Source: Rhodocyclaceae bacterium
GTDB taxonomy: Bacteria > Pseudomonadota > Gammaproteobacteria > Burkholderiales > Rhodocyclaceae
NCBI GenBank assembly: GCA_020445805.1
Contig: JAGRFX010000015.1
Location: 1-39,096, forward strand
DNA length: 39,096 nucleotides
Reading direction: 5' to 3'
A model generated the notes under the pieces. It worked only from the letters and a program-made list of their open reading frames with translations, did no database searches and was not told the origin of the DNA. Both the position numbers and the translations under genes were made by a program. Of the stretch, positions 23,959 to 32,286 are shown one piece after another. Each line of letters begins with the position of its first letter. The stretch's first letter is position 1.

Positions 23959-26290
23959 GGCGGGGGCGGCTCGCGAACATGGCCGAAAAGCCGAGTGCCA
24001 GGATCGCCCCCGGTCCAACGATGACGCCGATGGCGTGCATCACCGGTACCGACGACAGGGCCAGCACGCCGAAGCCGCAGAGGGTGGTCAGGTTGGCGAT
24101 CAGCAGCGAGGCCAGGGTCTCCGGTTCGGGCAGGCCATCGGCCGGGTCGGCGGTGACGAAAAACAGCGCATAGTTGGACCCCACCGCGCCCACCAGCAGC
24201 ATGCCGACCAGGTGCAGCAGGGTCAGGCGTTCGCCCGACAGCACCACCAGGGCGGTGATCACCAGCACCGCCGCGGTGAGGGGCAGCACCAGGCGCAGCA
24301 CGCGCCCGAGGCTGCGCAGGGTCGCCAGCAGGACCACGACGATGGCCGCCACGCCGGCCAGCGCCGCAGTCCAGGCCTCGCGCAGGTAGGTGGCATACAT
24401 GCGCTGGGACTCGCGCGCGAGATCGATGAAGACCGTCTGCGGCACGCTGGCATCCGCCACCGCCTGCCCGATCCGCTCGGCATCCAGGTCCTTCAGTCCT
24501 TCGCTGCCGCGCGGGCTCGAGAGCGGCAGCAGCGCCCGCCAGTGGTCGCCCTGGCGGATCAGCATGGCCTCGAGGCCGAGCCCGATGCCGGTTCCTTCGA
24601 GGCTGGAGGGGGCCAGCAGCGGTCCTTCCCGGGCGGTGGTCACGTCGCTGATGAAGCCCTCGAGCCTGGCCGCCTTGAGGGGCAGGGTTTCAGTGGCCTG
24701 TTCCAGGCGGCGGCGCAGTTCCTCGGGCGGCGGCAGCGCGTCGCGGCGGGCCTGCTGGGTATGGAGGCTGGGCAGGAGGCGCGCCGGGCTGTCGAAGGCG
24801 GCGATCTGGCCGGCGGTCTGCAGGGTGGTCAGCGTGGGCGCCAGGGCCTCGGCCTGCTCCAGGGCGTCCTCGGCGCTGGCGCCGGTGGTGACGACCAGGA
24901 AGCGGGTGTCGGGCGCACCCAGGTCGGCCCGCAGCAGGGCATCGAGCTGCTGGGCTTCCACAGGGATCGGGCTGAGGGCCGAGAGCTGGTGGTGCCAGAG
25001 GTGCTCGCGCTGCTGCCACAGCAGGGCGGCGGCGGCCACGGCCAGGGCGAGGGCCGGCCAGCGCAGCCGCGTCAGGGCCAGCACGGGCCGTGACAGCCAG
25101 CGGCCCAGGGGGGCCACGTCGCGGGCGCGAAAGCCCTCAGGCGTCAGGGCGGGCAGTACGAAGCGGGTCGTCAGCACCGCGGCGAGCAGGCCCGCCATGG
25201 AGTAGGTGCCGAGCTGGGCGAGGCCCGGAAAGCCCGACAGCAGCAGGGCGCCGAAACCGCACAGCGAGGTGATCACGCCGAGCCGGATGGTGCGCCAGAA
25301 GGCGTCGTGGGCGCGGGCGGCCCCCTGCACGAAATAGTAGATGGCGTAGTCGATGGCCTCGCCGATCAGGGTGATGCCGAAGCCCAGGGTGATGCCGTGG
25401 ACCTCGCCGAAGGCCAGGCTGACCGCCAGGATGCCGGCCAGGGCGCCGGTCACCACGGGGGCGAGGCCGAGGGCGAGGGCGGCGAAGGAGCGGTAGATCA
25501 GCAGCAGCAGGGTGATGATGAGGGCCGACCCGATGAGGGAGAGGCGCTTGATCTCGCTGCGGATGGTCTCGCGGGCATCCACGGCGAAGACGCCCGGACC
25601 GGTCATCAGCACCTGCATCTCGGGGCTGCCGTGGGTGGCGCGGGCTTCCCCGAAGGCATCGCGGACCGCCTGGATGGCCGCTTCCTGGCCGTCGGTATCG
25701 GAGCCTGGTGCGCGGGTGGTGGCGATCAGCAGCGCCCGCTCGCCGTCGGCCGAGGCCCAGACGCCGTCGTGGCGGGCCGGCTGGCTGCCCCCAGTGAAGC
25801 TGTCGAGCACTGCCAGGGTTTCGGCGGTCGGGTCCCGGGCCAGCAGGGGCTTGACCATCAGTCCTGCCGACGAGGCGAGCAGGTCCAGTGTATGGCTGAT
25901 GGCCTGGTAGAGCCCGGCGTCGGTGAAGTGTTCGGGGTCGACGGCCGGGCTCAGCAGGTAGCGGTTGCCGAAGACCCAGGCCCGGTCGGCCTCAGAGTGT
26001 CCGCTGGCTCCGTTGGTGACGGACAGGAAGCGCGGGTCCACGTGCATGGCCGAGGTCATGGCGTTGGAGACCGCGGCCCGCTCGGCAGCCGTGCCGCCGC
26101 GGACACCCACCAGCAGGAGGCGCGAGACCATGCCGTCGCGCAGCAGGTCCACGAGCAGCGCCTGTTCCTCGGTCGGCGAACGGGGCAGAAAGGCCGAGAG
26201 GTCTGCGGTGAAGCGGGTGCGAAAGACGTTGCCGATGCACAGGGCGAGGATCAGCAGCCAGACCGCGATGATGACCGGGCGTCGACTCAT
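23939..26290 (-). CDS. MMPL/RND-family exporter of the pigment locus
   Basis: 783 aa with two repeats, each a periplasmic loop followed by a bundle of five to six helices, giving about 12 membrane segments. The opening MSRRPVIIAVWLLILALCIG is TM1, the first large periplasmic domain holds FTADLSAFLPRSPTEEQ, and helices such as LIGSALIITLLLLIYRSFAALALGL and LHLVGMLLVGAVGSNYALFFV follow. Such MMPL proteins (COG4258) are standard in aryl-polyene clusters and are thought to move the lipid product across the inner membrane, handing it to the LolA-like carrier. ATG at 26290 overlaps the LolA-like stop (ATGA). Confidence 0.92.
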   Translation of the reverse strand: MSRRPVIIAVWLLILALCIGNVFRTRFTADLSAFLPRSPTEEQALLVDLLRDGMVSRLLLVGVRGGTAAERAAVSNAMTSAMHVDPRFLSVTNGASGHSEADRAWVFGNRYLLSPAVDPEHFTDAGLYQAISHTLDLLASSAGLMVKPLLARDPTAETLAVLDSFTGGSQPARHDGVWASADGERALLIATTRAPGSDTDGQEAAIQAVRDAFGEARATHGSPEMQVLMTGPGVFAVDARETIRSEIKRLSLIGSALIITLLLLIYRSFAALALGLAPVVTGALAGILAVSLAFGEVHGITLGFGITLIGEAIDYAIYYFVQGAARAHDAFWRTIRLGVITSLCGFGALLLSGFPGLAQLGTYSMAGLLAAVLTTRFVLPALTPEGFRARDVAPLGRWLSRPVLALTRLRWPALALAVAAAALLWQQREHLWHHQLSALSPIPVEAQQLDALLRADLGAPDTRFLVVTTGASAEDALEQAEALAPTLTTLQTAGQIAAFDSPARLLPSLHTQQARRDALPPPEELRRRLEQATETLPLKAARLEGFISDVTTAREGPLLAPSSLEGTGIGLGLEAMLIRQGDHWRALLPLSSPRGSEGLKDLDAERIGQAVADASVPQTVFIDLARESQRMYATYLREAWTAALAGVAAIVVVLLATLRSLGRVLRLVLPLTAAVLVITALVVLSGERLTLLHLVGMLLVGAVGSNYALFFVTADPADGLPEPETLASLLIANLTTLCGFGVLALSSVPVMHAIGVIVGPGAILALGFSAMFASRPRHVAGRS

Positions 26291-26871
26291 GCGGGCGGTT
26301 GGGCGGCGTCGGCCGGCTCGAGGGTCATGACGGAGCGGTCGCCGTCGCCTTGCAGGATCTCGACCGAGCGGATGTGACCGCCCTGGCCTTCGATGTGGAT
26401 CCGCAGCACCAGCTCGGCGAGTTTGCCGTCCCTGGGCAGCAGGTCGAGCCACCAGGCCGTCGCATCACCGCCCAGCGAGAGGAGGAATCGACGCTCGAGG
26501 GCCTGGCGGTCGCCGGCCAGCGTGCCGCGGATACTGTCGATGAAGGCCGCCGCCTCCGGGTAGTCGCGCAGGCGCAGGTCGAGTTCCCTGCCCTCCCGGC
26601 GGATGCTCAGGCGGTCGCCGTCGAGGACCATGGTCTCGGGCTTGGGCGTGACCGTCTGGCGCTCGAGGCGGCCCGGTGGCGTGAAGCTCATCTGTCCCGT
26701 GGACACGACCGGCTCATCGAGGATGGCGATGTACTTGCGCTCGATGAAATTGACGCGCCCACCCGCCCGGTCGGCGAGGCGTTGCATCAGGGTGTCGAGG
26801 GTCCAGGGCTCGGCGGCGGCGGCCAGGGTGCAGAGGGCCAGGGCGGGCAGGAGGAGCAGGCGGCGGATCAT
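26287..26871 (-). CDS. LolA-like periplasmic carrier of the pigment locus
   Basis: 194 aa. Signal peptide with cleavage near AAAAE (about residue 20), then a LolA-type beta-rich domain (FIERKYIAILDEPVVSTGQMSFTPPGRLERQT). The first line matches the LolA signature of an outer-membrane lipoprotein carrier that shields acyl chains in a hydrophobic half-barrel. Together with the MMPL exporter it would carry the polyene lipid through the periplasm. It is a paralogue-like protein distinct from housekeeping LolA, which lies elsewhere. ATGA overlaps at both ends. Confidence 0.88.
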   Translation of the reverse strand: MIRRLLLLPALALCTLAAAAEPWTLDTLMQRLADRAGGRVNFIERKYIAILDEPVVSTGQMSFTPPGRLERQTVTPKPETMVLDGDRLSIRREGRELDLRLRDYPEAAAFIDSIRGTLAGDRQALERRFLLSLGGDATAWWLDLLPRDGKLAELVLRIHIEGQGGHIRSVEILQGDGDRSVMTLEPADAAQPPA

Positions 26872-27806
26872 CGGGCCGGGTCTTGGGGGCTGTCCCAGAA
26901 ATCGTAGAAATTGAACCAGTTGTTGGGCGCCTCATGGCAGCAGCGCTCCAGTTCGCGAGCATACGCGAGCATCGCCGCATCGACAGCGGCGTCGCGGTCG
27001 GGCCGGTCCACGGTGGCGAAATCGGCGATCTCGACGAAGCGGATCCGGTAGCGGTTGCCCCCCAGGTAGAGGCCGGCCATGAACACCACCTTGCGCTTGA
27101 GCATCGCCGCCATGCGAAAGGCGCCGACCGGCAGGCGGGCGGTGTCGCCGAGCAGCGGGACCGGGCGGGTCTCGTCGGCCTCGAGGCTGCGATCGGCCAG
27201 CAGGCCCACGAACTGGCCGTCGTCGAGGGCGTCGCGGACCCGCAGCATGGTGTCCACCTGGCCGAGGGGGATGATGCAGGGGCGGGCCTGTGGGTTGATG
27301 GCTTCGAGGGTCGCCTTGATCTTGCGCGCATTGTCTTCGAACATGGTCAGCGCGATTCGCAGGCCGGGATGGCGCCGCCCCAGGGCCCGCACCACCTCGA
27401 AGCTGCCCAGGTGGCCACCGAAGACCAGTGCGCCCTCCCGGCGTTCGATCAGCGGATGCATCAGCTCCTCGCCCTCGACGACGATGTCGAAGGCGTCGAA
27501 GCGGTCGGCCAGCAGATAGATCCGGTCGTGGATGGTCGAGGCAAAGGCGTGGACATGCCGTGCCACGTCGCCAAGCCCGGGCCGACGGCCGAGCGCCCGG
27601 CGCAGGTAGTCCCGCGAGGCGCGGCGCGCGCGCGGCGCGAAGCACACGAAATAGGCCGTGATGCCGAGCAGCACCAGGCGGCCGACCGGGCGGCCGAAGC
27701 GCAGTGAAATCCAGGTCATCAGGCGCAGCGTGGCCAGGTTGCTGCGCTCGGGCTGGCGGATCCACTGGGCCTCGCGGGCCGGGCCGGAGGCGGCCGGGCG
27801 CTGCAT
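26868..27806 (-). CDS. LpxL/HtrB-like acyltransferase of the pigment locus
   Basis: 312 aa. Lysophospholipid-acyltransferase (LABLAT-like) family with an N-terminal membrane segment (LVLLGITAYFVCFAP), the HLGSFE motif (an HX4D/E variant with Glu) in VFGGHLGSFEVV, and LLADRSLEADETRPV. Family members add acyl groups to lipid A or ornithine-like acceptors from acyl-ACP. It is a core aryl-polyene gene type and is the likeliest enzyme to transfer the finished polyene from ACP to its lipid carrier. The ATG at 27806 is 2 bases past the dehydratase stop. Confidence 0.88.
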   Translation of the reverse strand: MQRPAASGPAREAQWIRQPERSNLATLRLMTWISLRFGRPVGRLVLLGITAYFVCFAPRARRASRDYLRRALGRRPGLGDVARHVHAFASTIHDRIYLLADRFDAFDIVVEGEELMHPLIERREGALVFGGHLGSFEVVRALGRRHPGLRIALTMFEDNARKIKATLEAINPQARPCIIPLGQVDTMLRVRDALDDGQFVGLLADRSLEADETRPVPLLGDTARLPVGAFRMAAMLKRKVVFMAGLYLGGNRYRIRFVEIADFATVDRPDRDAAVDAAMLAYARELERCCHEAPNNWFNFYDFWDSPQDPAR

Positions 27807-27808
27807 GC

Positions 27809-28105
27809 TCAGCGCTCCAGCGGGCCGATCCTGCCGCTGGCGATCGCCCGGCCGTCGCAGTCGATGCGGAAGTCGCGCTGACCGCCGGTGGTGGGCGGCG
27901 AAATGCGGAGTTCGAGCGAGTCGTCGGGGCCGGCAGGGGACAGGAACTTGGCCGATGCGATTTTCCAGGGGCCGGTCTCGCCGGCCGAGGCAAGGGCCGC
28001 CAGCACGCGGTCGAGCAGCCAGGCCCCGGGCACCACCGGCTGATCGGGAAAGTGTCCGTCGAAGACGGTGTGGCCATGCGGCATCGAAAAGCGAAGCTGG
28101 ATCAT
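27809..28105 (-). CDS. Small FabZ-like dehydratase (ApeI-like)
   Basis: 98 aa, a single short hotdog domain. GHFPDQPVVPGAWLLD is the FabA/FabZ-type motif (GHFPxxPVxPG) with the active-site His. The other catalytic residue (Glu/Asp of classical FabZ) is not obvious in this short protein, so it may depend on the second dehydratase at 19283 as partner, as in ApeI:ApeP. ATGA overlap with the upstream ligase stop; ATG at 28105 is clear. Confidence 0.85.
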   Translation of the reverse strand: MIQLRFSMPHGHTVFDGHFPDQPVVPGAWLLDRVLAALASAGETGPWKIASAKFLSPAGPDDSLELRISPPTTGGQRDFRIDCDGRAIASGRIGPLER

Positions 28106-29439
28106 GCCGGCGACTGTCCGCGATGGCGCGCGAGCAGGGTCTGGCAGACCTCGCGCGGGAGCTTGCCGGTGGCATTGCGCGGCAGCATGTCCAGCTGGAT
28201 GACCGGTCGCGGCAGGAACACCGGGTCGATGCGCTGGCGCAGGGCCGCCAGCACCTCTTGCACGCTCATCCCCGGGGCGACCACCAGGGCGGCGGGCCGG
28301 CCGATGTCGTCTTCGTCCGGCGGCAGGAAGAAGGCGCCGTCGCGGACCCCGTCGATGGCCAGCAACTGGGCATTGAGATAGCCGAGAGAGCTGCGCTTGC
28401 CGGCCACGTTGACCAGATCGCCGTTTCGGCCGCAGAGGCGGAAGTGGCGCGGATCATCGAGCTCGATGATGTCGCCGAGGGGCATCTCCTGCTCCACATG
28501 CCCGCCCGACGCCCAGCAGGCCCCGTCGCGCTGGACGAGCCGGATGCCGGGAAAGAGCGTCCATGCCGGCCCGTCGAGGGTCCGGCGCGAGGCCAGCTGG
28601 CTGGTCTCCGTGCTGCCGTAGATCTCGAGCAGCCGGCACGCGAAGGCCTGTTCCGACCGGGCGGCCAGCGCACTGTCGAGGGGGGCGGTTGCCGACACCA
28701 GCAGGTCGGCGGCGGGGACCGCGATGTCCGCCTCCAGCAGGGTGCGCAGGTGGAAGGGCGTGGTCACCAGCACCCGCGGGTGCGGCAGCGCGGCCAGGCG
28801 GTCGCAGATGTCGGCCGGGAAGAAGGGGCGCTCGGCCACCAGCAGGCCGCCGCACAGCAGCGGCATCAGCACCGTGGTCTCGAAGCCGTACATGTGCTGG
28901 GGCGGCACGGTGGCGAGCACCGCGAAGGGCGTGTCGCGGCCGAGGCCGAGTTCGCCGCATTCGGTCTGCACGTTGAGGACCAGCTTGCCCCAGGTCTTGC
29001 AGTGGGGCACCGGCGCGCCGGTCGACCCGGACGTGAACACCCAGGCCACGGCGTGCTCGTGGGGAATGTCGGGCACGGGCAGGTCTTCGTCCGGCGCGGG
29101 GACATCCTCGGAAAAGCGCAGCAGGGGCAGCTCGCTGTCCACGCCGGGATCGTCGGTGACCACGAAGACGTCGCCCGAGAAGGCCCGCAACTGTTCGGCC
29201 ACGCTGGCGTTGAAGGTGGACGGCAGCAGGGCGGTCCGACCCGTCATCAGGCCAGCGGCGAGGGTCACCGCGAAGCGGTAGCGATCCGCGCAATGGGCCA
29301 GATAGTGGCGTCCGGGCGGCATCCGCTCGGCGAGCTGCCGAGCATGGGCGAGGAAGGCATTGCGGCTGATGGCCGCGCCGCCGCGCCAGGCCACCGGGCT
29401 GTCAGGCGAAGGGTGCGAGAGAAGCGGGCTCTTGGGCAC
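28102..29439 (-). CDS. Acyl-AMP ligase activating the aryl starter (ApeH-like)
   Basis: 445 aa from a GTG at 29439. ANL-superfamily adenylating enzyme with FTSGSTGAPVPH (phosphate-binding loop), LEIYGSTETSQ, LCGRNGDLVNVAGKR, and NATGKLPRE with the C-terminal catalytic Lys. It should convert hydroxybenzoate or a related aryl acid to acyl-AMP and pass it to an ACP. The protein is short for the family (about 450 against 500+). Start: GTG 29439 has AGGT seven bases upstream; a second GTG at 29460 lies 5 bases past the preceding stop and is a fair alternative. Stop overlaps the dehydratase start (ATGA). Confidence 0.9.
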   Translation of the reverse strand: MPKSPLLSHPSPDSPVAWRGGAAISRNAFLAHARQLAERMPPGRHYLAHCADRYRFAVTLAAGLMTGRTALLPSTFNASVAEQLRAFSGDVFVVTDDPGVDSELPLLRFSEDVPAPDEDLPVPDIPHEHAVAWVFTSGSTGAPVPHCKTWGKLVLNVQTECGELGLGRDTPFAVLATVPPQHMYGFETTVLMPLLCGGLLVAERPFFPADICDRLAALPHPRVLVTTPFHLRTLLEADIAVPAADLLVSATAPLDSALAARSEQAFACRLLEIYGSTETSQLASRRTLDGPAWTLFPGIRLVQRDGACWASGGHVEQEMPLGDIIELDDPRHFRLCGRNGDLVNVAGKRSSLGYLNAQLLAIDGVRDGAFFLPPDEDDIGRPAALVVAPGMSVQEVLAALRQRIDPVFLPRPVIQLDMLPRNATGKLPREVCQTLLARHRGQSPA

Positions 29440-29465
29440 GGGGCGACCTGAGTGCAGCACGCGAC

Positions 29466-30152
29466 CTAGCGGGGCGAGACCTTGGCCCGGCCCAGGTCGC
29501 ATTCGCGCTCCGTGGCGGCGGGGCGCGGGACGAGGCTGGCCCGGATCGAGGCGATGAAGCCGGTGCGGCATTCACGCGGCAGGCGCTGGCGGGCGACATA
29601 TTCGGCCACGAACATCAGCCCGATCAGCGCGGGGGTGAGCAGGTTGGCGTAGGCCGACCACCAGGCGATCGGGGCCACGAAGAACAGCACGGGCGAGGAA
29701 GTGGCCATGAGCGTGAAAAACACCGTCCAGGCCAGCGTGGCCTGTCGCGTGTACTGCGCCAGGGCCGCAGGGAGCGGGCCGTGGATTCGCTCGGCGAAGC
29801 CCGCGATCATGGGCTTGGCGCCGGCGCCCAGGGTGCGCCCGAAGCCGATCGCCAGCAGCGTGAAGGCGCCCGCGTGCTGGCACAGGTAGATCCAGGAAAA
29901 GTTGCTGCGCAGGATCTGCCACTGGCTGGCAATCGCCAGGACCACCAGCAGCCAGCCGCCGACCGCCGCCACCCGGTGCCGGGCCCGCCAGGCCATGACC
30001 AGGGCCACCGCCATGTAGGGGCCGAGCGACAGCAGCGCGCCACCGGTGCTCGGCCGGTCGGCGGCCGTGAGGACATGGGACAACCAGTAGTAGAGCGCCG
30101 CCACGGCCACGACGGCCGCGATGCGAAGCACCATGGCGGGCGAAGCCTTCAT
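29466..30152 (-). CDS. COG4648-like integral membrane protein
   Basis: 228 aa with about six hydrophobic segments (e.g. LRIAAVVAVAALYYWL, YMAVALVMAW, GGWLLVVLAIAS, LAWTVFFTLMATSSPVLFFV, LLTPALIGLMFVAEYV). It belongs to an uncharacterised membrane family that I associate with aryl-polyene loci (COG4648-type). Function unknown; possibly holds the biosynthetic complex at the membrane. ATGA overlap with the ACP stop. Its stop is 26 bases before the ligase start. Confidence 0.85.
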   Translation of the reverse strand: MKASPAMVLRIAAVVAVAALYYWLSHVLTAADRPSTGGALLSLGPYMAVALVMAWRARHRVAAVGGWLLVVLAIASQWQILRSNFSWIYLCQHAGAFTLLAIGFGRTLGAGAKPMIAGFAERIHGPLPAALAQYTRQATLAWTVFFTLMATSSPVLFFVAPIAWWSAYANLLTPALIGLMFVAEYVARQRLPRECRTGFIASIRASLVPRPAATERECDLGRAKVSPR

Positions 30153-30424
30153 TGGGTGCGGTGCTGGGCCACGTAGTCCGTGAGGCTCGCCAGCGAGGCG
30201 AAGATGCGCACGTTGTCTTCGTTGTCGGAGCGCAGCGTGAAGCCATAGCGCTTGGACAGCACCAGGGCCACCTCGAGGATGTCGATCGAATCCAGTCCCA
30301 GTCCGTCGCCGTACAGGGGCGCATTGGGTTCGATCTCGGCGGGGGCGACGTCCAGGTTCAGGGCCGAGACGATCTGCTCGGCGACTTCGAGCCGCAGTTG
30401 CTCAGTGGAAAGGGTATCGGTCAT
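30149..30424 (-). CDS. Acyl carrier protein (91 aa)
   Basis: 91 aa, acidic helical bundle with the phosphopantetheine attachment site S46 in GLGLDSIDIL. Type II carrier protein. Aryl-polyene loci use two ACPs (ApeE/ApeF types), and this is one of the pair. ATG at 30424 is chosen because the in-frame extension to 30478 (Arg/Ala/Asp-rich) is not ACP-like. It follows a 125-base gap containing a TAGAAT promoter-like element, so the lower half of the arm may begin here. Confidence 0.93.
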   Translation of the reverse strand: MTDTLSTEQLRLEVAEQIVSALNLDVAPAEIEPNAPLYGDGLGLDSIDILEVALVLSKRYGFTLRSDNEDNVRIFASLASLTDYVAQHRTQ

Positions 30425-30502
30425 GGTGTCTCGATCGGCATCAGCGGCGGCATCTTGAGGCCGCTTGGCCGCCTGCAAAATCAGTCGGTTGGGATGGGCG
30501 CC

Positions 30503-30528
30503 ATTCTATCGTCTGGCGCCCGCCTCAA
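30503..30528 (-). promoter_or_regulatory. Putative promoter before the 91-aa ACP gene
   Basis: TTGAGG (30528-30523) and TAGAAT (30508-30503) with a 14-base spacer; read as CTTGAG (30529-30524) the spacer is 15. It lies in the only long gap (30425-30549) of the minus arm and resembles the elements before the KS gene at 21719 and efp. Confidence 0.4.
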
Positions 30529-30549
30529 GAAGTGGAGCCTGCCACGCCC

Positions 30550-31797
30550 TCAGTCTGATGCGCTGCGGAAAACCAGGACCGAATTGGTTCCACCGAAGGC
30601 GAAGGAGTTGGACATGCAGGCGCGCACGGGCCGCCGGTGGCCGGGCTCGCGGACATGGAGGACGCCCTCGCAGGCCGGATCGACGGTCTCCAGGTGTGCA
30701 GTGGGGGGAATGGCCCCCTGCCGCATGGCCTCGACGCAGATCAGGGCTTCGGTGGCACCGGTGGCGCCCATCAGGTGGCCATGCATGGACTTGGTGGCGC
30801 TGACCGGCAGTTCGGCCGCGCGCGGGCCGTAGAGGCGGCGGATCGCGTCGATCTCGATCGGGTCGCCCTCGCGGGTCGCCGTGCCGTGGGCATTGACGTA
30901 GTCGATGTCATCCGCCGACAGCCCGGCCAGCTCGAGGGCCTGCTGCATGGCGGCAAGCTGCCCGTCCGGCGAAGGCTTGACCAGGTGGCTGGCGTCGCAG
31001 CTGGCGCCGTAGCCGGCGAGTTCGGCGAGGATGGTGGCGCCCCGCGCGCGGGCATGTTCCCATTCCTCGAGCACCAGGGCCGCCGCTCCCTCGGCCAGCA
31101 CCAGGCCGGCCCGATCGGCGCTGAATGGCCGGCAGGCGGCCTCGGCGCCCCGCTTTCCGACCGGGGCCAGCACCCGCAGGGCCTCCCAGGCGCGCACCAC
31201 CGCCAGCGACATCGGGCTGTCGGCGCCGCCGGTCAGGGCCACGTCCGAACGGCCGTCGCGGATGGACTGCCAGGCCTCGCCGATGGCCGCCGCCGCCGAG
31301 GCGCAGGCGATGGTGTAGGTGAGACAGGGGCCACCCAGGCGGAAATGGATCGCCAGGTGCGACGCGGCGGCGTTGTTCATGCCGAGGATCAGCGACAGGG
31401 GCGGGACCCGCTCGCGCCCCTTGATCAGCATTTCGCGGTAGCCCTGCTCGTAGGTCAGGGTACCGGCCAGGGCGGTGCCCCAGTACATGGCCGCACGTCG
31501 GTCGGGGCTCTCGGGGATCGGCCTGCCCGCCTGCGTCCATGCCTGGCGGCAGGCGGCAAAGCTCATCTGGGCCGAGCGGTCCATTGCCGAGGCGGCGCGA
31601 CCGACCTCCGTCTGGGCGTCGAAACCGGGGCAATGGACGGCCGGCATCGACATCGACAGGTGGGCTTCGTCGGTCTGGTAGTGGTACACGGCCGACTGGC
31701 CCGCCATCAGGCGGCCGAAGAAATCCGGGACATCCGAGCCCCACGGACTGACAACCCCCAGGCCGGTGATGGCAACGCGACGGGGCGGAGCGCTCAC
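30550..31797 (-). CDS. Second beta-ketoacyl-ACP synthase of the polyene pathway
   Basis: 415 aa, FabF-type with catalytic C165 (TIACASAAAAIG), H304 (NAHGTATREGDP) and H341 (KSMHGHLMGATG) complete. It is independent of the KS:CLF pair at 19717-21719 and may perform the first condensation on the aryl starter or an auxiliary elongation, as described for the second KS of aryl-polyene systems. The GTG at 31797 overlaps the ACP stop (GTGA). High confidence in enzyme class; the division of labour between the two KSs is inferred. Confidence 0.93.
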   Translation of the reverse strand: MSAPPRRVAITGLGVVSPWGSDVPDFFGRLMAGQSAVYHYQTDEAHLSMSMPAVHCPGFDAQTEVGRAASAMDRSAQMSFAACRQAWTQAGRPIPESPDRRAAMYWGTALAGTLTYEQGYREMLIKGRERVPPLSLILGMNNAAASHLAIHFRLGGPCLTYTIACASAAAAIGEAWQSIRDGRSDVALTGGADSPMSLAVVRAWEALRVLAPVGKRGAEAACRPFSADRAGLVLAEGAAALVLEEWEHARARGATILAELAGYGASCDASHLVKPSPDGQLAAMQQALELAGLSADDIDYVNAHGTATREGDPIEIDAIRRLYGPRAAELPVSATKSMHGHLMGATGATEALICVEAMRQGAIPPTAHLETVDPACEGVLHVREPGHRRPVRACMSNSFAFGGTNSVLVFRSASD

Positions 31798-32033
31798 TGA
31801 GCGGCGTCCGGTGCCAGTTTCTCGAGCTGGTCCATCAGTTCGCGGACCGTGGTGGGCGTCGGCAGGTCATCGGGCAGTTTGACCCCCGTCTTTTCCTCGT
31901 ACTCGAACATCACCTCGAGCAGCATCAGGGAGTCGATGCCGATGTCGGCCAGCACCGCGTCCGGTACGACGCTCTCGGGATCGATGTCCGAGTGCGAGCT
32001 GACGAAATCACGAATCAGTTTGAGGGCGTCCAT
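31794..32033 (-). CDS. Acyl carrier protein (79 aa)
   Basis: 79 aa with the phosphopantetheine site S35 in GIDSLMLLE. First gene of the minus arm, immediately before the second ketosynthase. Together with the ACP at 30149 it makes the expected pair. The ATG at 32033 is clear. A TATACT -10-like element lies about 100 bases upstream in the divergent gap. Confidence 0.93.
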   Translation of the reverse strand: MDALKLIRDFVSSHSDIDPESVVPDAVLADIGIDSLMLLEVMFEYEEKTGVKLPDDLPTPTTVRELMDQLEKLAPDAAQ

Positions 32034-32133
32034 GGGGTGGTCCGGTGTTGGATGGGGCTGGCCCGGTCGAAGTGTGGTCAGGCGCGCGATCCGGTCGGGA
32101 CATCCGGACGGCTGCGCAGCGCCGTCGGGCGCA

Positions 32134-32139
32134 AGTATA
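32134..32139 (-). promoter_or_regulatory. Putative -10 element (TATACT) for the minus pigment arm
   Basis: TATACT on the minus strand, about 100 bases before the first ACP start, within the 253-base divergent gap (32034-32286). No clear -35 was found; nothing else recognisable is in the gap. Confidence 0.4.
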
Positions 32140-32286
32140 CCGCGTCACCCGGCCCGTGATCCTGTTCGGCGATCGCCCGTTTCGTCGCCCGTGCCAAGGA
32201 TTTGCAGTCGCTCGCAGGGCCAGCACCCCGCGACGGCTGCTGCGCCGCCATATGACAGGCCGGGACAGCTGGGCCAGACTGCCGTC

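Noticed and set aside
17902-32033. Reading the minus arm as a fatty-acid synthesis operon.
   Set aside because: No enoyl reductase, malonyl transferase or fabH; presence of a CLF, AMP ligase, MMPL exporter and LolA-like protein fits an aryl-polyene system.
32034-32286. A possible short gene or RNA in the divergent gap.
   Set aside because: No Shine-Dalgarno-led open frame with family resemblance and no strong hairpin was seen; only a TATACT element is supportable.
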